Source of the DNA: Ciceribacter sp. L1K22 | GTDB taxonomy: Bacteria; Pseudomonadota; Alphaproteobacteria; Rhizobiales; Rhizobiaceae | DNA: 64,000 nt | Reading direction: 5' to 3' | Assembly (NCBI RefSeq): GCF_017599385.1 | Contig: NZ_JAGFPK010000002.1 | Coordinates: 310,001-374,000 of the forward strand | In this document: piece by piece, positions 51,309 through 60,419 of the stretch | Position numbering within the stretch: position 1 is the first letter of the stretch | How the letters are laid out: every line of letters starts with the position of its first letter | Notes under the pieces: generated by a model | What the model saw: the letters and a program-made list of their open reading frames with translations, nothing else | What the model was told of the DNA's origin: nothing | Databases searched by the model: none | Position numbers and translations under genes: made by a program

Positions 51309-52700
51309 ATGACAAGCACTGTATCCACTACAGCCCAGGTCGAGCAGAGCACGCTCGGCCGGGCGGTGAAGGAGGCTATCTTTGCCGGCGTTCTTGCCTT
51401 CGGCATGTTCCTCCTGTTCGTCGGCATCGAAACCTACCAGGACATGAACAACGCGTTGGTGTGGCGGACACGCTGGGGTCTTCTGGCCAGCTTTGTCCTC
51501 ATCGCTGCCGCCGGACGCTTCTTCGTGGTCGCCGTCTTCCAGCCCTGGAAGGCGTCGCGCACCAGCCGCCGCGCCCAGGTACCGGTGCATGAGGTCGATG
51601 CAAAGCCATCCTTCTTCCACCAGCATTTCCTGAAGTTGGCGCTCGCCGCCGTGCTGATCTATCCGGCCGTTGCCGTCTGGGCTGCGGGCATTCAGGGCTC
51701 GCTGAAGTTCGTCGACAACTTCGGCATCCAGATCCTTATCTACGTGATGCTGGCCTGGGGCCTCAACATCGTCGTCGGCCTCGCGGGTCTTCTCGACCTC
51801 GGCTACGTGGCCTTCTATGCGGTCGGCGCCTACTCTTATGCGCTGCTGTCGCAGCAGTTCGGCCTGTCGTTCTGGGTTCTGCTTCCGCTGTCGGGCATCC
51901 TGGCTGCGTTCTGGGGCATCATTCTCGGCTTCCCGGTTCTGCGGCTCAGAGGCGACTATCTCGCGATCGTGACGCTCGCCTTCGGCGAAATCATCCGCCT
52001 TGTGCTGATCAACTGGACGGACGTCACCAAGGGTACGTTCGGCATTTCCGGCATCCCGAAGGCCACGCTGTTCGGCATGTCGTTCGATGCCTCGCCGGAC
52101 GGTTTTGCCAAGACCTTCGGCCTGCCGATGTCGTCGGCCTACTACAAGATCTTCCTGTTCTATGTGATCGTGGCGCTCTGCCTGCTCACTGCCTACGTGA
52201 CGATCCGCCTGCGCCGGATGCCGATCGGACGTGCGTGGGAAGCTTTGCGCGAAGATGAAATCGCCTGCCGTTCGCTCGGCATCAACACGGTCGCGACCAA
52301 GCTGACGGCGTTCTCGATCGGTGCGATGTTCGGCGGCTTCGCCGGCTCGTTCTTCGCCGCCCGCCAGGGCTTCGTCTCGCCGGAAAGCTTCGTCTTCCTG
52401 GAATCCGCTGTCATTCTCGCCATCGTGGTTCTGGGCGGCATGGGTTCGCTGACGGGTATCGCGATTGCAGCGATCGTCATGGTCGGCGGCACGGAAGCGC
52501 TGCGCGAGATGGAGTTCCTGAAGCATATCTTCGGCGACGATTTTACGCCGGAACTCTACCGCATGCTGCTCTTCGGCCTGGCTATGATCATCGTGATGCT
52601 GTTCAAGCCGCGCGGCTTCGTGGGGTCGCGCCAGCCAACCGCCTTCCTCAAGGAAAGCAAGGCTGTGTCTGGTAGCTTTACCAAGGAAGGTCACGGTTGA
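51309..52700 (+). CDS. livM: Branched-chain amino-acid ABC transporter permease LivM
   Basis: A 463-residue permease. An N-terminal extension with two or three membrane spans (residues 1-130), usual in proteobacterial LivM, precedes the core. The core includes LNIVVGLAGLLDLGYVAFYA, GFPVLRLRGDYLAIVTLAFG and IGRAWEALREDEIACRSLGI. The start MTSTVSTTA is four bases after the livH stop; an upstream in-frame Met would overlap livH. The stop overlaps the livG start (TGATG). Confidence 0.94.
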   Translation: MTSTVSTTAQVEQSTLGRAVKEAIFAGVLAFGMFLLFVGIETYQDMNNALVWRTRWGLLASFVLIAAAGRFFVVAVFQPWKASRTSRRAQVPVHEVDAKPSFFHQHFLKLALAAVLIYPAVAVWAAGIQGSLKFVDNFGIQILIYVMLAWGLNIVVGLAGLLDLGYVAFYAVGAYSYALLSQQFGLSFWVLLPLSGILAAFWGIILGFPVLRLRGDYLAIVTLAFGEIIRLVLINWTDVTKGTFGISGIPKATLFGMSFDASPDGFAKTFGLPMSSAYYKIFLFYVIVALCLLTAYVTIRLRRMPIGRAWEALREDEIACRSLGINTVATKLTAFSIGAMFGGFAGSFFAARQGFVSPESFVFLESAVILAIVVLGGMGSLTGIAIAAIVMVGGTEALREMEFLKHIFGDDFTPELYRMLLFGLAMIIVMLFKPRGFVGSRQPTAFLKESKAVSGSFTKEGHG

Positions 52701-53569
52701 TGACGTCCGGGACGACTGCAATGACTGATACGATCCTCAAGGTCGAACACCTGTCGATGAAGTTCGGTGGTCTGATGGCCATCAACGACTTCTCGTTCGA
52801 GGCCAAGCGCGGGGAAATTACCGCGCTGATCGGCCCGAACGGCGCGGGCAAGACCACAGTGTTCAACTGCATCACCGGTTTCTACAAGCCGACGATGGGC
52901 ATGATCACGCTGACGCAGAAGAGTGGCGAGCAGTTTCTGCTCGAACGTCTCGCCGACTTCGAGATCACCAAGAAGGCGAAGGTCGCGCGCACCTTCCAGA
53001 ATATCCGGCTGTTCTCGGGTCTGACGGTTCTGGAAAACCTGCTCGTCGCCCAGCACAACATGCTCATGAAGGCCTCGGGCTACACCGTTCTCGGTCTGCT
53101 TGGCCTGCCGGCCTACAAGGCGGCGGAAAAAGCCTCGATCGACAGGGCGAAGTTCTGGCTGGAGAAGGCCGATCTTGTCGAGCGCGCCGACGATCCGGCC
53201 GGTGATCTGCCCTATGGTGCACAGCGTCGCCTCGAGATCGCACGAGCCATGTGCACCGGCCCCGAACTGTTGTGCCTCGATGAGCCGGCCGCCGGTCTCA
53301 ATCCGAAGGAGTCGCTGGCGCTCAACGCGCTTTTGCGCAGCATTCGCGACGAGGGTACCTCGCTGCTGCTCATCGAGCACGACATGTCGGTGGTTATGGA
53401 AATCTCCGACCATGTGGTGGTTCTGGAATACGGCCAGAAGATTTCCGACGGCAGTCCGGATCACGTCAAAAACGATCCGAAGGTGATCGCTGCCTATCTC
53501 GGTGTCGAGGACGAAGAATTGGAAGACGCGATACATGAAGTCGACGCCGTTTCGGGAGGGCAGAACTGA
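52700..53569 (+). CDS. livG: Branched-chain amino-acid ABC transporter ATPase LivG
   Basis: A 289-residue ATPase with Walker A GPNGAGKTT (about 45-53) and the long LivG-type insertion before the signature. The signature is DLPYGAQRRLEIARAM and Walker B is LLCLDEPAAGLNPKE. It pairs with LivF to energise uptake. The ATG at 52700 overlaps the livM stop and has AAGGAAGG upstream; MTDTILKVE seven codons later is a possible alternative start. Its stop overlaps the livF start. Confidence 0.94.
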   Translation: MTSGTTAMTDTILKVEHLSMKFGGLMAINDFSFEAKRGEITALIGPNGAGKTTVFNCITGFYKPTMGMITLTQKSGEQFLLERLADFEITKKAKVARTFQNIRLFSGLTVLENLLVAQHNMLMKASGYTVLGLLGLPAYKAAEKASIDRAKFWLEKADLVERADDPAGDLPYGAQRRLEIARAMCTGPELLCLDEPAAGLNPKESLALNALLRSIRDEGTSLLLIEHDMSVVMEISDHVVVLEYGQKISDGSPDHVKNDPKVIAAYLGVEDEELEDAIHEVDAVSGGQN

Positions 53570-54297
53570 TGTCTGCTGAAGGCCTGCTCAAGGTAGAAGG
53601 TGTCGAAACCTACTACGGAAACATCCGCGCGCTGGCCGGTGTCACCGTGCACGTCAATCGCGGCGAGATCGTCAGCCTGATCGGCGCGAACGGCGCCGGC
53701 AAGTCGACGCTGATGATGACGATCTGCGGCGCGCCGCAGGCCCGCACGGGTACGATCACGTTCGACGGCACCGATATTACCAAGATGCCGACGCACCTGA
53801 TCGCGCGCCGCCGCATCGCCCAGTCGCCCGAGGGACGTCGCATCTTCCCGCGCATGACGGTGCTCGAAAACCTGCAGATGGGTGCCGGCCTCGATAACCT
53901 CAAATACTTCAACGAGGACGTCGAGAAGATCTTCACGCTCTTCCCGCGCTTGAAGGAGCGCCAGAGCCAGCGCGGCGGAACCTTGTCTGGTGGTGAGCAG
54001 CAGATGCTGTCGATCGGCCGCGCCTTGATGGCCCGCCCGAAGCTCCTCCTGCTGGACGAGCCGTCACTCGGTCTTGCGCCGCTGATCGTCAAGGGAATCT
54101 TCGAAGCGATCCGCAAGCTTAACAAGGAAGAGGGGCTGACCGTGTTCCTCGTCGAACAGAACGCATTCGCGGCGCTGAAGCTGTCGGACCGCGCCTATGT
54201 AATGGTCAACGGACAGGTCACGATGAGCGGTACCGGCAAGGAACTGCTCGCCGATCCGTCGGTCCGCGCGGCCTACCTCGAAGGCGGCCACCACTAA
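53569..54297 (+). CDS. livF: Branched-chain amino-acid ABC transporter ATPase LivF
   Basis: A 242-residue ATPase. Walker A is GANGAGKST (about 39-47), the signature LSGGEQQMLSIGRAL and Walker B LLLLDEPSLGLAPL. The segment SPEGRRIFPRMTVLENLQMG is typical of LivF. Coupled to livG by one-base overlap (TGATG). A small membrane protein gene follows 22 bp later, apparently in the same transcript. Confidence 0.95.
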   Translation: MSAEGLLKVEGVETYYGNIRALAGVTVHVNRGEIVSLIGANGAGKSTLMMTICGAPQARTGTITFDGTDITKMPTHLIARRRIAQSPEGRRIFPRMTVLENLQMGAGLDNLKYFNEDVEKIFTLFPRLKERQSQRGGTLSGGEQQMLSIGRALMARPKLLLLDEPSLGLAPLIVKGIFEAIRKLNKEEGLTVFLVEQNAFAALKLSDRAYVMVNGQVTMSGTGKELLADPSVRAAYLEGGHH

Positions 54298-54319
54298 GGC
54301 GCCGATAGGAGTATTCGAT

Positions 54320-54673
54320 ATGCAGGGTTTGTTTTTCGAGAGCGATACCGGCGTCCGCTATGTGCTGCGCTTCCTGGTCGTCCTCCTCGGGTTCTGGACC
54401 GCGTGGCGTACCGGCAAGGCGGTCGCCGAAGGGTGGCAGGATTATCCGACGGTCATCGTTTACACGCTTCTTCTCGGCGTCGTGATGCGTTTCCTGCATT
54501 ACGCGCTGTTCCAGGGGCCCTTCATCAGCCCTTCGTTCTACGTCATTGACGTGGTGCTTCTGATGATCCTTTCGATCAGTGGTTTCCGGACACGGCGCAC
54601 CACGCAAATGGTTGAAAACTATTACTGGATGTACGAAAAAACCTCGCCTTTTTCCTGGAAGAAGAAAGATTGA
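54320..54673 (+). CDS. Small membrane protein of the liv cluster (DUF6867-like)
   Basis: A 117-residue protein with three predicted membrane spans (YVLRFLVVLLGFWTAWRTG; TVIVYTLLLGVVMRFLHYAL; SFYVIDVVLLMILSISGF). The C-terminal tail is basic and aromatic (NYYWMYEKTSPFSWKKKD). Proteins like this occur between livF and livK in rhizobia; the role is unknown but co-expression with the transporter is likely. The start follows TAGGAG. About 120 bp separate it from livK. Confidence 0.8.
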   Translation: MQGLFFESDTGVRYVLRFLVVLLGFWTAWRTGKAVAEGWQDYPTVIVYTLLLGVVMRFLHYALFQGPFISPSFYVIDVVLLMILSISGFRTRRTTQMVENYYWMYEKTSPFSWKKKD

Positions 54674-54792
54674 CAGCGTCGGTTTTCTCGTCTCACATAA
54701 CAACAGAGTGGAACAGTTTTCCCGCGCAGTGATGGTGGGTATTGCGCAGGGTTCTCGTAACCAAAGCCACCTTAAAAATTGGGAGTAACATA

Positions 54793-55908
54793 ATGAAGAA
54801 GTCGCTTCTCTCCGCCGTTGCGCTGACGGCAGTGGTAGCCTTCGGCGGCAACGCCTGGGCAGACCTGCTGGTTGGCGTCGCCGGCCCGCTGACCGGTCCG
54901 AACGCCGCTTTCGGCGCTCAGCTGCAGAAGGGTGCCGAGCAGGCAGCTGCCGACATCAACGCAGCTGGCGGCATCAACGGTGAAATGATCAAGATCGTGC
55001 TCGGCGACGACGTTTCGGACGCCAAGCAGGGCGTTTCCGTTGCCAACAAGTTCGTTGCTGACGGCGTCAAGTTCGTCGTCGGTCACTTCAACTCGGGCGT
55101 TTCGATCCCGGCTTCGGAAGTCTACGCCGAAAACGGCATCATGCAGATCACGCCTGCTTCGACCAACCCGACCTACACCGAGCGCGGCCTGTGGAACACC
55201 TTCCGTACCTGCGGCCGTGACGACCAGCAGGGCCTCGTCGCCGGCAGCTACATCGCCGAAAAGTTCAAGGACGCCAAGGTCGCCGTCATTCACGACAAGA
55301 CCCCCTACGGTCAGGGTCTGGCTGACGAAACCAAGAAGGCCATGAACGCCGCTGGCGTCACCGAAGTGATCTACGAAGGCGTCACGACCGGCGACAAGGA
55401 CTTCTCGGCTCTGATCGCCAAGATGAAGGAAGCCGGCGTTACCGTCGTCTACTTCGGCGGTCTGCACACCGAGTTCGGCCTGATCGAGCGCCAGGCTGCC
55501 GACCAAGGCATGAAGGCAACCTTCATGTCGGGCGACGGTATCGTTTCGAACGAACTGGCTTCGATCGCCGGCGACGCCGTCATCGGTACCCTGATGACCT
55601 TCGCTCCGGATCCGCGCAAGAACCCGGCCGCACAGGACGTCGTCAAGAAGTTCCGTGACGCCAACTTCGAGCCGGAAGCCTACACCCTGTACTCGTATGC
55701 TGCCCTGCAGGTCATCGCAGAGGCTGCAAAGGCCGCCGGCTCGAACGATCCGGAAGCCGTTGCCACCGCAACGAAGGAAAAGGGTCCGTTCCCGACCGTT
55801 ATCGGCGAACTCGGCTTCGACGAGAAGGGCGACATCACCCGTCCGGACTACGTCATGTACGAGTGGAAGAAGGGCGAAGACGGCAACATCAGCTACTTCG
55901 AAATGTAA
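54793..55908 (+). CDS. livK: Branched-chain amino-acid-binding protein LivK
   Basis: A 371-residue periplasmic binding protein with signal peptide [23 protein letters not shown] (cleavage after AWA). The mature domain starts [20 protein letters not shown]. The fold is that of Leu/Ile/Val-binding protein ([40 protein letters not shown]). Strong bias for a small codon set suggests high expression. The ATG after GGGAGTAACATA was chosen by the signal peptide; 17 further codons upstream are open. Two hairpins after the stop close the transcript. Confidence 0.95.
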   Translation: MKKSLLSAVALTAVVAFGGNAWADLLVGVAGPLTGPNAAFGAQLQKGAEQAAADINAAGGINGEMIKIVLGDDVSDAKQGVSVANKFVADGVKFVVGHFNSGVSIPASEVYAENGIMQITPASTNPTYTERGLWNTFRTCGRDDQQGLVAGSYIAEKFKDAKVAVIHDKTPYGQGLADETKKAMNAAGVTEVIYEGVTTGDKDFSALIAKMKEAGVTVVYFGGLHTEFGLIERQAADQGMKATFMSGDGIVSNELASIAGDAVIGTLMTFAPDPRKNPAAQDVVKKFRDANFEPEAYTLYSYAALQVIAEAAKAAGSNDPEAVATATKEKGPFPTVIGELGFDEKGDITRPDYVMYEWKKGEDGNISYFEM

Positions 55909-55937
55909 TCATCAGGCCTTACGGCCGGTGTCATGGA

Positions 55938-55997
55938 AGCCCGGTCGCAAGACCGGGCTCAGACTGCTGACAAACCCCTGGCTACATCCGGGGGTTT
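55938..55997 (+). terminator. Double hairpin after livK
   Basis: The first perfect 9-bp stem AGCCCGGTC/GACCGGGCT has a GCAA tetraloop (55938-55959). The second stem is AAACCCC/GGGGTTT (55972-55997), flanked by A and T on both sides. Together they form a good bidirectional stop for livK and for any minus-strand RNA arriving from the leader described at 56000-56330. Confidence 0.7.
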
Positions 55998-56330
55998 ATG
56001 ATTCACTGGGACATGTTGAAGAAACCTGCTCCCGAACAGACGGCTCTCGAGATGGTGACGCTGACCGTCTGCGTATCATTCACAGAGAAGCCTAAACCTC
56101 TCCACGCAACGCCGCCGTCCACGTTTCTCTTTCTTCCATTCTTCAATTGTCAAATAACTGACGATCGTAACCGTCACGAAAGCCTCAGGCCAAGCTTCAA
56201 GAGCCCGGCATTTAATTAGCGTTTCAGCCAATTTCAAGAGGTTTTCTCAGAGACAAGAACCAGCGTCGCCAGCAGCGCCGCCGCCCTCGTCAGTGATCGG
56301 GGTTATAGATTCGCTTTCCGGACCAGTCAA
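55998..56330 (-). promoter_or_regulatory. rRNA-operon-like promoter and leader without rRNA gene
   Basis: On the minus strand TTGACT (56325-56330), 17 bp, TATAAC (56302-56307) make a near-ideal sigma-70 promoter. The transcribed region begins with a GC-rich stretch (ACGAGGGCGGCGGCGCTGCT, within 56270-56289). It later carries TTTGACAATTG (56144-56154), followed by GAAGAAAGAGAAACGTGGAC (within 56112-56145, not contiguous with it). This is the boxA-type antitermination and leader pattern that I recall from rhizobial 16S rRNA leaders. No 16S gene follows: about 150 bp further the sequence meets the livK terminator. It may be a remnant of a rearranged rrn operon, a template for an RNA of about 300 nt, or an assembly join. 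Confidence 0.55.
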
Positions 56331-56360
56331 CAATCGTTTTGCAGTTTTGTGAAAATTTCT

Positions 56361-56388
56361 TTGAAGCCATTGTTTTAACGAGTATATT
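56361..56388 (+). promoter_or_regulatory. Candidate promoter for the M23 peptidase gene
   Basis: TTGAAG (56361-56366) and TATATT (56383-56388) are separated by 16 bp. The implied leader to the GTG start at 56628 is about 230 nt; nothing else is recognised in 56390-56627. It diverges from the rRNA-like promoter 30 bp away. Confidence 0.35.
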
Positions 56389-56627
56389 CCGCACTTCTCG
56401 ATTCGCGAGGCGCTTTTGCGCTCCTTTCCGGAGAGCGAACGCCTGCTGCTATCGGCAGGTCCATAAGAGACTTTGTCGGCTCCCTTAGTTTTTTCACATT
56501 CCTCTGCGCATAAGCGACCTTGTGCGAGGCGCGCACGATTTGACTCGCGATGTCCTGTCATGCAGAACTTCGAGCCGGGTCGCCAATAACCAGAACACAT
56601 TGCGCTTCAGCGGGGATGACGGAATAA

Positions 56628-58565
56628 GTGACGATCGACCGGACCATGTTGATGTCGCTGGGCAGCGAGGCGCCGATCCTGGCCGAGGGCCACCGAGCGC
56701 CTGATCGTCGTGAAATATCGCTTCGCTGGCTCTCGGGCACATTTCTCACGGGCATCACATCATGCGTCTTGATGGGCGTTGCGCTGTTTGCAGCACTGGA
56801 CGGTCGGCAGCAACTGGCCATTCCGGCCGAGGCCTATGCACTCAGTGACGCAAGTCCGGAAGTCGACGAGGATGTGAAACGAGGGGCGCGGATAACGGGA
56901 CCGAAGATCGCAGCCCGCCCGACTGACAAAGCCATCCTGGAAGTGCCGACCGTCATCAAGGATGGGGAACGGGAAGTGGTGCGCAAGCAGCCCTTTTCTC
57001 ATGTCAAGATGACGCTGGCCGCAAACTACGCGCCGCAGGAGACTTATCCGCCATTCGATCCCCTGGCCATTTTTGCCGCATCCGAAAATGCCGTATCCGC
57101 GCTTCGCGCCGGGGCTCTCTATGATTCCGACGTAGAGTCAGAGGTCAGCCTCAAGACTGTTCCCTTCCCCACGCAAGGCAATACCGTTCCCTTCGCGAGC
57201 GCCATGAGTTTCGACGAGGTAGAGGAGAATGTGCGGTCGAACGGCTCCGTTCTTACCGACGGTAGCACTCAGGTAGCGGCTCTCTATTACATCGATCCGC
57301 GCCGTTTTTCCTCGGATGAAGAAGACGGCCTCGATATTACGGCCGGGCTTACGGCGCGGGTTCTCGAACAGAACATGTCGGTATCGACGGCGGAGATGCC
57401 TGATCCCAAGGAGCCGGAATTCGCGGACGACATCATTCCGGCGCGCCGGGCGCAAACCATCACCGCCGCGCTCATGGCATCTGGCTATCCCGAAGATGGA
57501 GCAGCGAACGTCGAGCGGGCCGTTGCCGAGCGAGTAGGTTCTGGTGATCTCGACGAAGGCGATGTCCTGAGAGTCGGAATTCTGCAGGCTGGCGATCTCG
57601 CGCGTATCGTGCGGATCAGCGTTTATCGACGCGGCAACCACGCCCTGACACTTGCGGTAAACGACAAGAACAAGCTCGTCATCGGTGCCGAGCCACCGAT
57701 GCTCGATGCCATTCACACCGTTTTCGAAGAAGGCGCTGCCCCGATTACGGCGTCGCGCGACCTTCCGCGGATTTATGACGGCATCTACCGGGCTGCCCTT
57801 TCCTACGGAATGAGCCAGGACATGACGGCGCTGGTGATCAAGCTGCTCGCCTCGAACGTCGATTTCCAGGCACAATTGAAACCGACCGACACCATAGAAG
57901 CCTTCTTTTCGGTCGCGGACTCGTCCGGCAAGGCTACCGAGGAATCCGAACTGCTCTATGTGCGCGCCCGGTTCGGCGACAACATCACCACCTTCTACAG
58001 GTTCCGCAATCCTGAGGATGGCTCGATCGATTACTACGATGAGGACGGCAAGAGCATCCGGCAGTTCCTGTTGCGTAACCCAGTCCCGAACGGACGTCTG
58101 ACGTCGGGCTTCGGCATGCGGCGCCATCCGATCCTCGGTTACTCCCGCATGCATACCGGGACGGACTGGGCTGCCCCGCGCGGCACGCCGATCATCGCAT
58201 CGGGCAACGGGGTCGTTGAAAAGGCGGGCTGGGCTTCGGGCTACGGCAACCAGACTATAATCCGCCATGCGAATGGCTACGAAACCTCCTACAATCACCA
58301 GAGCGCCATCGCCAAGGGCGTCCGACCCGGAGCCAAGGTCAATCAGGGTCAGGTGATCGGCTATGTCGGATCGACGGGATCTTCGACCGGCTCACACCTG
58401 CACTACGAGTTGATCGTGAACGGTACTAAGGTGGACGCCATGAAAGTGCGCCTGCCCGGCGGCAAAAGCCTCTCGGGCCAGATGCTGGCGCAGTTCGAGG
58501 AAGAGCGGAGCCGCATCGACACGCTGTTGGGCCGAGCTGATTCACAGCAAGTGGCTAGCAACTGA
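56628..58565 (+). CDS. M23-family murein endopeptidase-like membrane protein
   Basis: A 645-residue bitopic protein. After a cytosolic N-terminus there is one membrane span (LSGTFLTGITSCVLMGVALFAAL, about 35-57). A long periplasmic region with LysM-like or OapA-like folds follows (about 270-440). The C-terminal LytM domain has GMRRHPILGYSRMHTGTDWA (about 501-520; first His and Asp zinc ligands) and TGSHLHYEL (HxH). The zinc site is thus complete and peptidoglycan cleavage expected. It resembles the essential RgsM peptidase of Sinorhizobium polar growth (from memory). The start is a GTG without strong ribosome-binding site; the ATG six codons later is possible. Confidence 0.87.
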   Translation: MTIDRTMLMSLGSEAPILAEGHRAPDRREISLRWLSGTFLTGITSCVLMGVALFAALDGRQQLAIPAEAYALSDASPEVDEDVKRGARITGPKIAARPTDKAILEVPTVIKDGEREVVRKQPFSHVKMTLAANYAPQETYPPFDPLAIFAASENAVSALRAGALYDSDVESEVSLKTVPFPTQGNTVPFASAMSFDEVEENVRSNGSVLTDGSTQVAALYYIDPRRFSSDEEDGLDITAGLTARVLEQNMSVSTAEMPDPKEPEFADDIIPARRAQTITAALMASGYPEDGAANVERAVAERVGSGDLDEGDVLRVGILQAGDLARIVRISVYRRGNHALTLAVNDKNKLVIGAEPPMLDAIHTVFEEGAAPITASRDLPRIYDGIYRAALSYGMSQDMTALVIKLLASNVDFQAQLKPTDTIEAFFSVADSSGKATEESELLYVRARFGDNITTFYRFRNPEDGSIDYYDEDGKSIRQFLLRNPVPNGRLTSGFGMRRHPILGYSRMHTGTDWAAPRGTPIIASGNGVVEKAGWASGYGNQTIIRHANGYETSYNHQSAIAKGVRPGAKVNQGQVIGYVGSTGSSTGSHLHYELIVNGTKVDAMKVRLPGGKSLSGQMLAQFEEERSRIDTLLGRADSQQVASN

Positions 58566-58571
58566 CAAAAA

Positions 58572-58592
58572 GGAGGGTTGCGAAACCACCCT
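58572..58592 (+). terminator. Hairpin after the M23 peptidase gene
   Basis: GGAGGGT/ACCCTCC-type stem with a GCGA-containing loop starts seven bases after the stop codon. No T-run follows, so termination strength is doubtful. Confidence 0.4.
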
Positions 58593-58665
58593 CCCCCACA
58601 TTCATCCGAAAATCATTCAGATAGCGTCGCATGGAAGCGTCCGCATCCAAGCCAAAATCTGACGC

Positions 58666-60126
58666 TTACACGTCCGCGGCAGGCCGTGGCGGTGTTGCGC
58701 GGAGCGCCTTATCCGACAACTCGATGATGGGCTTCGGAGCCTCGTCTTCAGGCACCCACTCCTCGAACGTGGCCTTCGGCATCGGCGGCGCTGGCGGCGC
58801 AATCTGCACCTGTCCGCTCCGTTCGTTCCGAACGACCTCAAGCTGGCCGGTCAGGATCGCGATCTCTGCCTTCAACTGGCGAATTTCGGCTTTCGAGACT
58901 TCGGCGCTTGCCCGCAGCTGACGGATTTCCTCCTGGTCGGACTGCGCCCGGTGATCGAGATCGCGACGCATGGTCTCCATGTCGCGCTCGCGCTTGTTGC
59001 GCTGGTTCTCGGTCTCGCGAAGACGCATCGTCAGCTCGCTGACCTGAAGGCTGAGGTCGCGGCGAACGGACTCGTTCTCCGTGTTGCCGGCGCGCGCAGC
59101 CGACAGTTCCTGCGCCAGACGATCGGCGCGAAGCGTGGTCGTCGCGAGATCGGACTTCATTTCCTTGAGTTCGCCCCGGACGGCAGACAGTTCGTCCTCG
59201 GCAAGTTTGGCGCGGCCCCGCGCGGTAATCAGCAGTTTCTCCACCAATTCGGCCTTGGAGTTGACGGCCTCATATTTGGTGGACAATTGCGCCATCTCGA
59301 CGGTCGTCGAACTCTGATGGTTTTCGAGTTCCGCCTGCAGGCGCTTTGCCTTTTCCTCGGCGAACACCAGTTCCTGCCGCAAGCCGGCGGCCTCTGTCGA
59401 CAGGTTCCGGGCCTGCGTGTCCTGGTGCGAGAGGCTGCGCTTCAACTGGGAGCGCTCTTCGTTCAGCCGGTCTATTTCCCGTGCCTGGGCATCGGCCTCC
59501 CGTCGGGACGTCTCGACAAGCACCTGATGCGCCGTCTTCTCGTTTTCGTATTTCTCGCGGAGCTGTGCGAACTCCCGGTTACGCTGATCGAGGTCGTGAT
59601 GCGCACGTCGAAGGAGCGATGCGGTTTCGTCGTACTGCGCGATCCGCTCGTCCAGCTCGCGGGAAACATCCCGCAGGCGGGCATGCACGACCTCCAGATC
59701 GTTGGAATTCGCGTCGAATTGCGCCTGTAGCTTGATCAGCTTTTCCCGGTTCTGGTCCAGCTCCAGCCGCATCTGGCTGTTTTCGCTGCGCAGTTCTTTG
59801 TTTTCGGCGGAAATTTGCTGGTTTTCGATATCAAGACGGCGACGCGCCGTCGTTTCATAATCGAGAAGAGACGCGATCCGGGCACGTTCGGTCCGCAATT
59901 CGGACAGTTCCGCCAGCGCCTCGCCGTGCGCCTTCAGCAAAGAGGACACTCGATTCTGCAGACTTCCAAGCCCTGATAGCAGATCTTCGGAAGACAATTC
60001 GCTCTCGGCGACAACGGCGCCAAAGCTCATCAGATCCTGGAGTTCGCCCCGCTCCGCCTGCTGCCCGGCAGAGGCCGACGCAATTTTTCCTTGCTCTTCA
60101 ACGCGACGAAAAAAACCCATGACCAT
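58666..60126 (-). CDS. Large coiled-coil protein, rhizobial
   Basis: A 486-residue soluble protein. Residues about 55-430 form an almost continuous coiled coil with Glu, Arg, Leu and Gln repeats (for example IENQQISAENKELRSENSQM). The N-terminal 50 residues are variable (MGFFRRVEEQGKI). A short proline-rich C-terminal tail (PAPPMPKATFEEWVPEDEAP) may be a peptide docking motif. No enzymatic domain is seen. It is convergent with the M23 peptidase gene, 100 bp apart; both may serve the cell pole or division, which is inference. ATG at 60126 is used; a second ATG two codons later is possible. Confidence 0.78.
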   Translation of the reverse strand: MVMGFFRRVEEQGKIASASAGQQAERGELQDLMSFGAVVAESELSSEDLLSGLGSLQNRVSSLLKAHGEALAELSELRTERARIASLLDYETTARRRLDIENQQISAENKELRSENSQMRLELDQNREKLIKLQAQFDANSNDLEVVHARLRDVSRELDERIAQYDETASLLRRAHHDLDQRNREFAQLREKYENEKTAHQVLVETSRREADAQAREIDRLNEERSQLKRSLSHQDTQARNLSTEAAGLRQELVFAEEKAKRLQAELENHQSSTTVEMAQLSTKYEAVNSKAELVEKLLITARGRAKLAEDELSAVRGELKEMKSDLATTTLRADRLAQELSAARAGNTENESVRRDLSLQVSELTMRLRETENQRNKRERDMETMRRDLDHRAQSDQEEIRQLRASAEVSKAEIRQLKAEIAILTGQLEVVRNERSGQVQIAPPAPPMPKATFEEWVPEDEAPKPIIELSDKALRATPPRPAADV

Positions 60127-60419
60127 TGCGCCCCACTCCCGGCCCAGTGTTAAATTTCAACTAACAATAATCAAATTCCGCATGTCCCGCCTTTAAGTCC
60201 GTCCAAGGACCTAGGTTAACGTAGGATGAACGCGCTCCTCGCCGCCGTCAAAGGGAAGTTGCAGACAAAGCGCTGTGTTCACAGAAAAGAATGAAGCGAC
60301 CCGCCTCTAGCGATGGTTGCACAGGATGCTGGACTGGGGAGCGATAGCATGTCCGCGTTCCGCATCTGCAATATTGCGGTCGTTCTGATGGTCGTTCGGA
60401 ACCGGATGATGCGGCATGA

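Noticed and set aside
51258..52721. A 487-codon open frame on the minus strand
   Set aside because: Antisense to livM, with extreme His/Gln/Glu composition and no motif.
55998..56219. A 73-codon open frame on the plus strand
   Set aside because: No ribosome-binding site or conserved motif. The region is better explained by the antisense rRNA-like leader.
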